Shown one piece after another: positions 1-12,044 of a DNA stretch of 64,000 nucleotides (the first letter of the stretch is position 1; every line of letters starts with the position of its first letter). The notes below the pieces were generated by a model. The model was not told where the DNA came from and did not search any database. It saw only the letters and a program-made list of their open reading frames with translations. Origin of the DNA: Silene conica (taxonomy: Eukaryota; Streptophyta; Magnoliopsida; Caryophyllales; Caryophyllaceae); contig CM055315.2 in assembly GCA_029255685.2 (NCBI GenBank), positions 52,295,358 through 52,359,357 on the forward strand. The letters are read 5' to 3'. Both the position numbers and the translations under genes were made by a program.

Positions 1-1445
1 TGTTTTGCGCATGTATGAATAACTATTACGTTTACGGCATTTGTTTTGTTTAAGTCAAACATTGGTAATTATTATTATCATTATATTAGTAATCATGATC
101 ATGTATTTGTCTTATTTTAGTGTAGGTTTGTTAATGGTTATTGTTCTTGTCTTTGCTAATTAATTAGTGTTATTGACATAAATGGGTAGTCAACAACATT
201 TACATGTCTACATATGCCTATTATAATTTTACTAATTATCTTATTATTATTGTTTTGTTTATTTTTATTAGTTGTATTATTGATATTGTTATTATTATTA
301 TGATTTTGTAATTGTATGATAATGAGGTTATTTATGTTGTTATTATTATTAAATATGTTTTAACAATTATTATGGTTATTATTATTAATTTAAATTGTTA
401 TTGTATTGTTTATGTATTGTTGTTGTTAATATTAATATTAACATTGGTACTAGTGTTCGAGCATGTTAATAAGTTAAAAATATTGGTTATTAATATTGTA
501 TGATATAATTAGTAAGTCTAAAATTAGTAAGTGTATAATTAGTTAATAATAATTTGTATGTATAGAAATTGATATTAAGTAATGTTTATAGGAAATGAAT
601 TGGAAGTGGAATATTACTAGACGGTGATTGCTTGTTTACAGACTGCTATTCCAGGTAGGATACACTGACCTTATACTCTATGATGTGTTATGAATGGAGG
701 TGCTATTGTGTGTTATGGATGTTAAGTATGGTTGATATGAGAATGATATTGGTTGAATTGATTGCGGATTAATGGTAATGGCATGAGCATTTTATTATTT
801 GATAGCATGATTGAATAATTATATCGTTGCATTCATGAGCATAGCATATGCATTGGTTACTGAGAAAGTTATGGATCAGATATTGTTCTGATATAAAGCC
901 CAGGGTGGTTCTGCAGACCAGGCCTGGTGTCTTATCAGCTATTGAGCTGGTGTTCGGCGACGGCCGATTATAGTCTGCCGGGAGGTTCGGTATGGCTGGG
1001 GGTTACGGGTTTGAGATTGAGATTGTGATTGAGCTCGAGCATATCATGGCATTTGCATATCATTTATCTGTTGCATTACAATTATTGTGTTATCCTACTC
1101 AACCGCGAGGTTGACAGTGTATTCGTGTACACCTACGATGATCCGGAATGGGGAGTAGATCCTACAGGTCAGAGACAGATGAGCTAGGAATGGAGGCGGG
1201 AATGTGAGATGCAGACTTTGGACCGACTTAGAATTATATCACATCTAGAGAAGTCATCAGTTATATTTTCTTTTCCGCTGTGTAGTAATCTGTAATAATA
1301 AAAGTTTAAATTTTATCTGTTTTATATAAAGTACTTTGTATTGTTTTACTTTGTTATTCACTACCTCGGACTTTCCGAGATGGTAACAACTCTATTTATT
1401 TGAGAATGTCTTGCTAAAGGCTCTTAGATAAATAGGGGTGTTACA
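1..1445 (+). mobile_element. LTR of a chromovirus-like retrotransposon, 5' end outside the window
   Basis: The segment ends in the terminal signature GGGTGTTACA and is followed three bases later by a primer-binding site, so it is a 5' LTR in plus orientation whose start lies left of the window. It is AT-rich with ATT-type simple repeats near 290-420. The stretch 640-1220 is clearly related to the LTR at 27488-29414 (roughly 85-90% by eye), and its last 100 bases resemble those of the LTRs ending at 8382 and 14421. It carries the small hairpin at 1099-1114. It has no coding content; the short ORFs are chance. Confidence 0.8.
1099..1114 (+). other. LTR hairpin TCAACC-GCGA-GGTTGA
   Basis: Perfect 6-bp inverted repeat with a 4-base loop. 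The same stem with loop GCGA occurs at 29068-29083, and with loop TCGC at 8033-8048 and 14072-14087. It is followed in all cases by a GTGTACAC palindrome. Position near the 3' side of the LTR suggests an R-region RNA element; that role is inferred. Confidence 0.5.
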
Positions 1446-3824
1446 AAGTGGTATCAGAGCGAACGATCCTCAGGCCTAAACCAAAATGGAAATATTGAAC
1501 ATAGACACCCCAGGCTAGTAACTGTTAGGAGCCCCAGGAGTTGGGATGAGTTAGGGGCCCCCTCAAACCAAGTCACTGGCCCTTTCAGTCTAACCTGGTA
1601 ACCTTGAGTGATGCAGAGAGTGGGTAGTAACAAGATAAAAGATCGGACCTTGCCTATTTTGCCTATATTGTACTAACAGTTTTGCAGGAGCGGAATGATG
1701 TAAGTTATGATGTGAAACATGGTTGGAGGTCTGTAGTGTGAAGCATGATAATGATATTGAATGTTGGTTGAAATATATGACTTCCAAGTTTTGAGAATAT
1801 GAGTATGAGTATATGAGTTTGACTTGGATGCATGCGGCTATATGATCCCCGAACCCTTAGGTAGAGATATAGTATAATGATGTGTGTAATGAGTAGATGA
1901 TAGAAGCACCATAATCTATAGGTACCTAGGAGGTTAGATGTAGGAGAGATATGACCATGATTGACTGGAATGGTTAATAGAGCCAGCCCGGTAATGTTGT
2001 TACAGGATACGGAATCAAGTTAAGTCCTATGTATAAAGGTAGTAGACCGAAACGGATATCGTGTCAGTTGATAATTGTTTTGTTGTTATTATGAGTGTGT
2101 ATATACTTCTTATTCGAATTCCTTATCCTTTGCAAGAGTTTATTATTGGCTTACTAAGCAAATATGATCGAATTTTGAGATTTATGATTATTATTATTTT
2201 TACTAATTGCCTTAGCAATTCATGTCTAGTGATATGCGAAATGTGTTACGCCAAGCCATGAATGTTATATAGTTATGTGTAGGCTCTTCTTTAAATTTAC
2301 ATGCCAATTCCATATTAATTTATGTATATAAAACTAGTGAATTATTTAATTGTTTCTATTTTCAATTTCAAAATCTTTACTGTGTACTAGATGATAATTA
2401 TAGTTGAAATGATGAATGAATGTTAATATGGTGCAAAGTGATGTCTATGCTTGAAATATTATGACAACGTGCTCTGGAAGAGGAATGATAGAGTTTCGAT
2501 GTAGTAATGTGAAATTGCAAAGGAACCAAAATTTTGATAAACTTTCATAATGTTACCTTGTTTGTACGGGCTGCCATTTAAAATATGTTATCTATATGTA
2601 TATGAAAATTTTATATGTGATAACCTTCTGAATTAGCTTTCCAATGCCGTTGTGTTCATGTTAATACGAGTTATATTTTGCGAGAAATAAATATTTTAGT
2701 CGACAGTGGTCAGATTGTCAGTGTACAATTCTGTTTTGACCCATGTTTTTGCAAAGGAAATCATTTAAAACATGTTTATTGTTTATGCATAATTCCAACT
2801 CCACTGTTTAAGAATATTCATTCACGTTTTCAAAATGATAAGCCACGTAAAATCTTAACGAATCGTTATGTAATAGTGAATTTTGCAAGTTTCCCAACTT
2901 TCTGTCCAATTGCTGTAAAGTTTCTGTACAGACCAACCGAGTTGTAAAATTTGTTATAATTAATTTCCTTAAGCTTTACAATTGATTCTTTTTCCTCTGT
3001 TTAGTTAATTCCTTTTTTTTTTTCCTAAAAACGATAATAGCTCGCAAAACAGCTAAACAGTTATTTAAATTATGATTTTGGAAGTTGTTGCGTGATGTAT
3101 GATTGTGGAAATGGTAAAGTTTTAAATATAAAAGTTTAATCAAATAGGAATTATGTGATGTAACCCTGCGATATCCTGATTTGGCAATAGTAGCATATAC
3201 AATAGACTTATGATATGAATATGAACGTTATTATATTGTAATATAACCTTGTTTATTTCGACGAGTTTTATATAAATTAGTTTCAGTTATAAAGACGTTA
3301 TTGCTTTCTATTGATATGATCTCAAAATAATTATGTGGTGTTCATATGTAATGTTAAAATCATGTTCATTAGAGAAGAGTCTGGGCACGTGGTAGGATGA
3401 ATTTAACTGGTAAACTCATTAGCACGATATAGCAATCTAATTGTTATAAGTAAGTGTGAGTATTTCGAACAATGTGAATCTTGTTGATGTTCTTTCATAT
3501 GTTATGGTTGTGCCACAGAGTGAATTACATATTGTTATGTTTGAATCTGATCACAATACATTGAATTAGTAATTTGGTTGACACGTGACTTGTAGGGAAG
3601 CTAGTCTTGCCTTCAATCTGTAACTTGTAAAATCGTCAGTTGATTCGTGATTGTAAACTGTCATTAATTACAACTTCATCGTTTTGAAAGTCTCAAAATG
3701 TCTTCAAAGTGATAATTCATGGTAAAGTTGATGTTTGATAATTATGGTAATTGTTTTGCACCATGATAGATTCTGTAGCTCCATGTTTGATAATTATGGT
3801 AATTGTTCCATGAGATATTTTTAT
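1446..3824 (+). mobile_element. Non-coding interior of the left LTR element, truncated at the right
   Basis: After the PBS the sequence parallels the interior of the non-autonomous element at 8383-11897: the same leader words, the motif CATGTCTAGTGATATGCG (2221-2238), and similar AT-rich text up to about 3820, matching roughly 10320 of the other copy. No gag or pol frame is present; the longest ORF, 89 codons at 2678-2947, has no recognisable domain. The match stops at about 3820, where telomere-like repeats begin. The rest of the interior and the 3' LTR are missing, so a deletion or rearrangement occurred here. Confidence 0.6.
1449..1460 (+). other. Primer-binding site, initiator-Met tRNA type
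   Basis: TGGTATCAGAGC, complementary to the 3' end of plant initiator tRNA-Met, three bases after the LTR end. This is the usual PBS of plant chromoviruses. Confidence 0.9.
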
Positions 3825-3850
3825 GGGTTTAGGGTTTAGGGTTTAGGGTT
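3825..3850 (+). repeat. Short telomere-like array, about 3.7 units of GGGTTTA
   Basis: Four GGG blocks separated by TTTA, the plant telomeric unit. It lies exactly where the left element's interior breaks off and about 117 bp before a CACTA terminus. Too short and too internal to be a chromosome end; an interstitial telomeric sequence or a piece of the CACTA element. Confidence 0.8.
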
Positions 3851-3967
3851 GACGCCTCAAATAGCTTCCTATTTTTTTAAAAATTAAATAAATTCAATAT
3901 CTATTTGCTGCGTTTTGATAAAAACGCCTCAAATAAAGAGCCGCAAATTGATATTTTTCTACTAGTG
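3851..3967. mobile_element. Terminal fragment of a CACTA (En/Spm) DNA transposon
   Basis: The segment ends in TTTTTCTACTAGTG, the reverse complement of the plant CACTA terminal inverted repeat type CACTAGTAGAAAAA. The next three bases, TAT, match the target in the intact Tekay LTR copy at 20072, as expected for a 3-bp CACTA target duplication. Inside, CGCCTCAAATA is present twice (near 3852 and 3926), like CACTA subterminal repeats. The opposite terminus and any transposase are absent, so this is a deletion remnant. What is known: CACTA elements make 3-bp duplications. What is inferred: it inserted into the Tekay 5' LTR before the deletion. Confidence 0.65.
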
Positions 3968-4706
3968 TATGAATCTGTAGTAGGACGTGTAGTAAGCAAA
4001 GGGAGACTACTGGGGTGGCGTCGTTGGCTGTGGAGTTCGTCATGGAGGGTGGTTTATACGGTGTCTATGAGTTGCTGTTTCGTTCTGTTTATATAATGTT
4101 TAATATCAGTGTTGTATATACGTTTTATCAAAGGTTTTGCGTCAAGTTTTGTGTTTAGTTTTTATGGGTCTTGGGTCAGAGAGTCGGGTGGTGTATGAGT
4201 TGTGCAGGGGGTGCTGGTCACGGTGGTTAGAAGTGGTTCTTTACGGTGGTGAAGAGGGTTTCGAAGGGATGTCAGGGTGTGGGTTTTACCGTGTGTCTGT
4301 TAGGGGCTGTTTGGGATGGTACCACCGCCGACTAGGGGGAGGTCTATGCGGTGGTACCATGGTGGTTGTAGGCGTCTAGTGTCAGTGGCGGTGGTTGAGG
4401 TGAGAGTGGTCGGTGTTGTGGGTGTCGGTGGTGGTTTCAGGGAGGTTTTGTAGGGGCTGTAAGAGGGAGATCTTCAGGGGGGTCGTGAACCAGGCCTCGC
4501 GATGGCTCCGGTTCTGCTGGTCGGTGGTGGTCGACGGAGCTGGAGGGTGTTAGGAGGGTAAATTGCGGTGTGGGGACTGAGTTGGGTGGTTGCCGGCAGG
4601 GGCTAGGGTGGCCATACGACGGTGAAGGTTGTTGTGAGGTCGTGGGTTGGGATGTTTTGGGTAGTTATCGTTTTTCTTGTTTGTTCTATGGGACGGTGTT
4701 GATAAG

Positions 4707-4745
<39 letters not shown>

Positions 4746-5690
4746 ATTATAATTATTATTTTATAGTTATATGTAGTATTGTGAATTTTATTGCGGGTTG
4801 GAAGACTTGTATTACGGGATGATATTTTTAGAAAGTTGCTATTTTGGGAAACTTACTATATTTAGGAAGTTGCTATTTTGGGTAACATCGATTGTTGGTA
4901 AACTTTCTAAATATAGGAGGTTTCTATAGATAGAACGTATACGTATATTATGAGATTCAGAGAGTTTTATTAATTATATAATATATGTCTAGGTGGAGGT
5001 TTTCGCGTGGAACACTTTTAGGGGCAGTCGCGCACTTGTTGTTTGCTTCCGCAGTTTCGAGGTAGGGGAATATTTGTATCTGTAATTGTGAATTGACATG
5101 AGGATACTCATGGTATGAATGTTATACTAAGCTGTGAATATATATACATGACTGATTGTTATTATTGATTGATGTGGAGGACGGAGGTGGTGAAATTGGT
5201 CTTATGATAAGGGTCTTGTGATAAGGGACTTGTGATATGGCCATGGGAGGTGTGATGTGTTGGGGGTGTTGTGGAGGAATGGATTTGGAGGAGATGGAGA
5301 AATTGTATATTGTGATATTTCATGTTTTAATCATATTACCTACTCAACCTAGTGTTGACCCTGTTTCTTGTTTGTTGTTGTGTCTGTGTTGATCCAATTT
5401 ATTGGGGAGCAGAATGACAGGTTTAGACTTTGGATGCTGGAAGGGTAGAGAGGACTTGGACCAAACCTGTTTAGTGATAGCTCAGTCATTTAGTTTTCAC
5501 CATACTTGAACTTTAGTTTTGGGTTTTTGGACAATTGTAATTCCCCTGAGACTTTGTTTAACTTTTATTTACTTAATAAAGTACTGAATTTCTTCCTTTG
5601 TTATCTACTACCTCGGGTAACCGAGATGGTAACACCCTTGATTATTTGGGGAGTCCTAGTTCAGGCCTCTAAATAAATGGGGGTGTTACA
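3968..5690 (+). mobile_element. 5' LTR of the Tekay-type element, first ~530 bp missing
   Basis: Nearly identical to 20072-21778 of the 3' LTR. By eye I count at least 20 substitutions plus a length change in the ATT run at about 4709-4742. The first part of the LTR, corresponding to 19539-20071, is replaced by the CACTA remnant. It ends in GGGGGTGTTACA. Confidence 0.85.
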
Positions 5691-5693
5691 AAG

Positions 5694-5705
5694 TGGTATC
5701 AGAGA
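5694..5705 (+). other. Primer-binding site of the Tekay-type element
   Basis: TGGTATCAGAGA, the initiator-Met PBS with one change in the last base, three bases after the LTR end. Confidence 0.8.
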
Positions 5706-5849
5706 GAACGATCCTCAGGCCTAACTTAATGAACCCAATGAATGTAGGAAGTGTCTAAATAAAATGAACCCCGTGATAGAACTGTTAGGAGCACGCTAAA
5801 GGAGAAATATGAGTCTGGGGGCCCCTCACACTAAACCATAGGCCCTCTC

Positions 5850-5953
5850 TGTAATACCCTGTATTTTATATCTCGTAATAATAAACTATTTGAAGTAGAA
5901 ATACTTCAATATTTAATTGGTGTTATTTTATATATGAGGATATTTTGCATTTC

Positions 5954-6005
<52 letters not shown>

Positions 6006-8382
6006 CGTTTCATCGTTGAAATGCTTTTGTTAATAATTAATATGGATATTGCTAATACTTTGAAAATTGTTGTGACATTATTTTTTTTATGATATGACTT
6101 TATTGAATTGGATATTATTTTCGAATAATATATACGTATGTGTATATATATATAATTCCGAATGTATATATATATTTATGTGTAGAAACGATATCGACAT
6201 TAGGTACATTTATATAAATGATAACTTGTACCATTTTATATACATTGGAATAGTTGCGTGTCGTAAACGATAATGAAAAGTACGATAGTTGATATTATGT
6301 GATCAAGATAATTAACATGATAACTCGTATTCAAGACCTTGCATTTTGTACACCTCATTTATACGTGATACATGCATTCACACTACATTTATATGCTATA
6401 CATGCATTCACACTCGCATAAATTCATAATTCCATCGATATACACTCAAACTTGCATTCAACCTCACATTTAATGTATACATTCAGTTCCATACATTCAA
6501 CCCCGCTCATTCATTCAAAATGTACGTTATAACCCTTAGGTTTCGTCACTTCATTTGGGCACCTATTTCCTCCTTGTATACCGTCACTCTTCATCTCCAT
6601 ATTTCATCACCCATTCTATGTATTTCAAGCTCCTCACACCGTTCCTCATGCTGTTTTCGCTGCCTCTAAATGACAATCACCTTCGACGCTTGGTAAGTTC
6701 ATACTCCTTTCATTCGTACGTGGTGCTCGCGCATTTTAATGTTTTCATTATTGTTTGTGTTTAAGGTCTGGATTAGAAGAGATATAGGGGACCATGACCA
6801 TGGCTAGGGTGACCCGTTGGGGTGGTTGTCATGGTAGTTATTTTATATTACCATGGCAACCAGGAGAGGGTGTGTTGGACTGGTGTTTGGGATGGCTTTA
6901 ATCGAACTAGAAAACAGAGGGATTGTAGCGTGAGATTGTGAGGTTTGAGAACGACATTTCTCACGGTGGGGACAACGAGGGTGACGGTGGTTATAAGTTT
7001 TGTGTTTTTCGGCATGAGAGTGGTTATCGGTAGGTGTCTTAGGTTGAGGTCGTTGATTGGTTGCCGGAGGAAGATGTAAGTACTCTGTGTTACTGCAGGT
7101 GTGGGCAGACAAGTTAGCGTGTTTGTTGTGATGGTCGTGGTGGCTTATGGTGGTGAGTGAGGGGTGGAAGTGGTAGGTGGTAATACGTAGTTGAGGTTGG
7201 GGCCAGTGGTGACGGTTGTGAGGGACCAGGCTAGTAGTGGTACTGTCGGGAAGTCGGGTGTCGGGTGTCGGGTGTCGGGTTTATATTTTTCTATGGTTGC
7301 TGTTACTGCTACTTAGTTTCGTGAAAGTTGACTAAGGTGTATATCAGTAACAATCTTAGTATTGGTTTGATTATATTAGTTTATACCTAATTGATTTTTT
7401 TTTAAGTATATTTATTTAGTTAGTTGTTTATTCTCCCTGTGATGGTATTTTATTAATCTACTAATTAAATTATTTAATTAGTTATGAATTATATAGTTTT
7501 GTTATGCGTAATATACTATTTAAATAATTATTTTGAATAATCGATATATTACTTTGTGTACGTAGTTATATTAATTAATAATATTGGGTGGTTCGGAGAG
7601 AAATTGATATTAAGTAATATTTATAGGAACTGAGTTCGAGGTGGAATATTTCTAGCAGCTGTTCGGTTTTCATTCTGCAATATGAGGTAGGGGAATACTA
7701 CATATATGAGATGTGTAATCTGTTTATTGGTTGATATTAACTATGTTCATCTGTATTGTTATATGATTGGTATATTGTGATATATAATTCTGTGATACGA
7801 TATGGTGCGAAGATAAAGGGTCTGTGTTTGGTGCGGAGATAAAGGGTCTGTGTTTGGTGTGGAGATAAAGGGTCTGTGTTTGGTGCGGAGATAAAGGGTC
7901 TGTGATATGGTGTGGAGTATATTGGGTCTTGTGATCGGTGCGGAGTTTATTTGGTGTTGGATCGGTGCGGAGTTTATTTGGCGTTGGATCGGTGCGGAGT
8001 ATGTTATATTGTTGTCTTATTTATCTTTCTACTCAACCTCGCGGTTGACCCTGTGTATTCGTGTACACCTACGATGATCCGGAATGGGGAGTAGATTTTA
8101 CAGGTCAGTGACAGATGAACCAGGAGCTTGGGCATGGAGAGAGACATGGCATGAACCTACTTAGAGTTAGATCACATTTAGATATCGTCAGTTGTACTTT
8201 CTTTTATCAAGTTTGGAACTCGTAAATGTTGTAGTACCAAGTTCAAATTTAATCAGTATTTATATAAATTACCTTTGGTTTGTTACCTTGTTATTCACTA
8301 CCTCGGATATTCCGGGATGGTAACAGTCCTATTTATTTGAGAATGTCTTGCTAAAGGCTCTTAAATAAATGGGGGTGTTATA
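5850..8382 (+). mobile_element. 5' LTR of the non-autonomous element
   Basis: Starts TGTAATACCC and ends TGTTATA where the 3' copy has TGTTACA. Contains an ATT run (about 5954-6005), a tandem repeat block (7800-8010) and the hairpin at 8033-8048. ORFs of 60-89 codons inside it occur identically in the 3' copy and show no domain. Confidence 0.9.
7800..8010 (+). repeat. Tandem repeat inside the LTR
   Basis: About four units built on GGTGCGGAGATAAAGGGTCT followed by three looser units GGATCGGTGCGGAGTTTATT. The same block, with a few substitutions, is at about 13839-14045 in the 3' LTR. Confidence 0.8.
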
Positions 8383-8385
8383 AAG

Positions 8386-8397
8386 TGGTATCAGAGC
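8386..8397 (+). other. Primer-binding site of the non-autonomous element
   Basis: TGGTATCAGAGC, the initiator-Met type, three bases after the LTR end. Confidence 0.9.
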
Positions 8398-11300
8398 GAA
8401 CGATCCTCAGGCCTAAACCAAATGAATAATAACGAATGTAGGAAGAGTCTAATAAAATAAACCCCGAGATGAGACTGATAGGAGCCCCAAAAAGGAACGG
8501 GATGAGTTAGGGGCCCCCTCAAACCAGACTTGGGCCCTTCTGTTCTGTCTCGGGAACCCAATGAGAGTAATTGAAGAGTGGGGTAGATTATATAGCGACC
8601 TAGTTATCTTGTGCTAACAATTTTTGCAGGGGCGGAATGAGGTAAGTAATGATGTGTACATGGTTAATGATACATTGTATTCTATGAGTTTGATATCGGA
8701 AAGTGATTGAGAAATGTATTACTTTAAGTATTGAGGACATGGAAATTGAAATACGAGTTTGAAACATAAGCTTGGCTAGTAGGATGATATGCATGAGAAG
8801 AATGCGACTGATATTGAAACGCTGATGGATATATATGATTGAATCGAAATTTTCAGGAATGGGTGTATATTTATTGTATACTGAATTAGAGTGATATGAT
8901 CATGTGTTTTTGATGTCTCGAATTGTCTATAGTGTATCTGGTTATTAAATGACTAACGTAACTTTTGCAATATATTACTTGGTATTGGGATATGACCTAT
9001 CAGATTTAAATGTTATAGTAATTCATGTCTAGTGATATGCGGAGTGTGTTGCCTCATATATAAATATGTGATACGATGGTATATACATGCAATGTATAAA
9101 CTTTGAGTAATTAGTTGGTTCTACTTCCAGTTTAGAAATCTTAACGTGTTCTAGATGACAGTCACAGTTTGAGTGATGAATACATGTTAATATGGTAGTG
9201 TTTATGCATCAATAATATGTCAACGTGTTATGGAAGAAAAATGGTTTAGCTTCGTAGTCGAATGTGAAGTTGTAAAAGAACTAAAATTTTGATAAGTTTT
9301 CAAAATGTTACCCGCTTGCAAAAGCTGCCATCTAAAGTGTGTCCTCTATATGAGTATGAAAATTTTATGTATGATAAACCGTGTCGATCTTAACGAGTCG
9401 TTATTTAATTGTGATTTGTTTACAAGTGTTGCAGCATGCTTATTGGTGAAATTATGGGTCAGATAAGTTTTATATAAAAGTTCAATCAATTGTGAATTAT
9501 GTGATGAACCACGTCACACCCTGTTATGACTTTAGTAACATGAACAATAGTCATATGATAAGAATATGGACCTTACTACGTGGTAATGTAACCTTGCTTA
9601 TTTCATTGGGTTTTATATAAAATAGTTTCAATTATACGGACGTTCCTACTTTCTATGGTATGACCTCAAAATAATTATGTGATGTTCCTATGTGATGTTA
9701 AAATCATGTTCATCAGAGAGGAGTCTTGACAAGTGGTAGAATGGAATTTAACTAGTAAGATAATTAGCATGATGTCATGAGTAAAAGTTATATAGCAATT
9801 GTATTGTTATAATTAATGTTGGTTATTTTGAACAATGTGAACCTTGTTGCTATTCTTTCGTATATTAAAGGTACATCTTTGTCTAGTTTCCTGATGTAAT
9901 AGCCAATGACTCCGTCATGTGTACTGTTGCGCTATAAAATGAATTGCATATTACCATGTTCGAAATCTGATCACGATGTATTGAGTTATTAGTTAGTTTG
10001 GCATGTGATTTAGTGTTGTGCATTCGTTTACCTTATCATTAAATTTCATGATCCGTGAGCTACAATTTGTGAGAACAACGTTTTAGTAAAGGGGAGTCAG
10101 AATGTCTCTGTGCAGTTTCGAGTCCGATCTGTAGTTGAAAAATAGCCCTTTGCTTGTGTTTATAATTGTCACAAACTACCATTTCAGCGTTTCAAAAGTT
10201 TTTCCAAAGGTTTCAAAAGTTTTAATTTGTATTTCAAGATGATGAATAACCATGATGACGCTTGCTCTTTTAATAATTGTAGTAATTGTTTGCTATATGA
10301 CAAATTCTGTACTTACGTGTTGATGAAAGCCTGCCCGGATGCTTATTTGTTGCGCGTTATATGAACTCTTATTTTACAAGACTTGTATTATATTAGTCTC
10401 GTGATAGATGATGTAAGTTGAGTTATACCTAAGTGATTTTGTTAACTTATTGATATCTGGGAATGTTAAACGGTCCTGTGAGTCTATAATTGGTGTACCT
10501 CTTGTGAACTATGTCAACGATTCCATGTTTAATTATGTTATTAATTTTGCTTCTACAATATGAATATGAGCATGAGACACTTTAACTGGTCAAGTGTGAA
10601 CTATGAGCTTCTTGATTGTCTACATTGTAATAAGCATAATAATTTTGTGTTACATTTTCAGAGATATTTAAATGTTAGCTACCCTGATTTTGTTTTACGG
10701 CGTAACACGATTTTACCGATCCTGTTATTAATATTATTGTTCGAGGTTGTATGAAGTACTTGTTACCTGTTATTTATTTATGACGGTTTTATGTGCTAAT
10801 TTTATCTCTGTTGCGTTATTAGTAATTGATTCACATTTTACATTATTAAGTTTAATCTTTTGTTTTGGAGATGGGTTTAATTTTGAGATGGGTTGTCCTG
10901 TGTAATTGACTGATTTGAAGTATAAAGACAATATTGAATTGTTTAGTTGGGAACAAGAGTGCCATTATTACTGTCCTTCGAAGAGTGAAAATCCATTGTT
11001 ATTAGCACTAGAGCTTGAACCATGATATTTTGTCAAGTGAGCTAGTATTTTCCTAAGTTAGTGGACTGAGAAGTATTGAGATGTTGACTTTTGATGATAA
11101 GCTTAAGTTGATTATTTTGACAGTAAGATTGTTAAGTGGTATTCTGTTTGATTTGTCGATTTCTGTGACCTCGAGTCGTGGGTGAGTAGCTTAGAGTTTT
11201 ACTCTAAGTGTTGAGCACGGTTCTTTGAACCTTTGACAATAACGATATTGAATTGAGATTGGTTACTAGCAATGAGTTATGGGGCATGCGTGCCGAGTTA

Positions 11301-11522
11301 TATTTACGGTCCTGAGTGACCAAGGTTTTTGAGTTATATTATTTGGTTTGGAATCGATATGAGATAGAGGTATTGTTTAGCGGTTTATCCGCCAGTTCAC
11401 TCACCCCTTGTCTTGGTCTTAAGTTCGACGATGAGAATATGATACTTGGTTACTTGGAGTTATATTTTATGAGATAGAGTAATGAGTGAGACGGAGTAAT
11501 GAGCTGGAATTTATTATAATGA

Positions 11523-11540
11523 GGTTACAGGGACGTAACC
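11523..11540 (+). promoter_or_regulatory. Pre-polypurine hairpin, copy 1 (GGTTAC-AGGGAC-GTAACC)
   Basis: Perfect 6-bp stem with loop AGGGAC, followed by a purine tract AAGGAGGATAGGA and TTGTAAAA. It is an internal, probably decoy, copy of the module next to the real 3' LTR. Confidence 0.6.
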
Positions 11541-11713
11541 ATGTTTTAAGGAGGATAGGATTGTAAAATCTTAATGATTTATGATATGACTAGCTGTTAT
11601 GACGTGGCTAATTGGTATGTCGTGATTCGTTTGACTGAGATTGACCATACTCGTAGCTTTTGATGAATCAATGTTGTGATTCCTTAAGTGTCCTATATTT
11701 CTGTTGTAGGTTA

Positions 11714-11733
11714 AAACTTTGGGGACAAAGTTT
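11714..11733 (+). promoter_or_regulatory. Pre-polypurine hairpin, copy 2 (AAACTTT-GGGGAC-AAAGTTT)
   Basis: Perfect 7-bp stem with loop GGGGAC, followed by CTTAAGGAGGATAGAATGTAAT, which looks like a polypurine tract plus an LTR start. The stem sequence differs from copies 1 and 3 but still pairs. Confidence 0.6.
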
Positions 11734-11860
11734 CTTAAGGAGGATAGAATGTAATAGTACGTTTTAATTAGTTACCTCGTGGACTCGGCGTCTTGCTGAA
11801 ATGAGAATGAGTTACTTTGTGCTAAGTATAGTTGGGTGCATGGCTTCCGTAGGTACGAGT

Positions 11861-11879
11861 GAACTTCGGGACGAAGTTC
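11861..11879 (+). promoter_or_regulatory. Pre-polypurine hairpin, copy 3, next to the real 3' LTR
   Basis: GAACTTC-GGGAC-GAAGTTC, perfect 7-bp stem, then TTTTAAGGGAGGAAGAC and the LTR start TGTAATACC at 11898. The same 19 bases occur at 19502-19520 in the Tekay element. Confidence 0.7.
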
Positions 11880-11897
11880 GTTTTAAGGGAGGAAGAC

Positions 11898-12001
11898 TGT
11901 AATACCCTGTATTTTATATCTCGTAATAATAAACTATTTGAAGTAGAAATACTTCAATATTTAATTGGTGTTATTTTATATATGAGGATATTTTGCATTT
12001 C

Positions 12002-12044
<43 letters not shown>

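Larger units (their letters stand above)
8383..11897 (+). mobile_element. Non-coding interior of the non-autonomous element
   Basis: Between the LTRs there is no frame with gag, protease, RT or integrase motifs; the longest ORFs (64 codons) look random. The first 2 kb parallel the interior at 1446-3824. It carries the leader motif CATGTCTAGTGATATGCG at 9024-9041 and, near its 3' end, three hairpin-plus-purine-tract modules at 11523, 11714 and 11861. This is the structure of a large retrotransposon derivative. Confidence 0.75.

Noticed and set aside
3825..3850. A chromosome end
   Set aside because: Only 3.7 telomere units with unrelated transposon DNA on both sides.
6555..8094. ORFs of 60-89 codons in the LTR, also present at 12594-14133
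   Set aside because: They are copies of the same LTR; identity reflects LTR duplication, not protein conservation.
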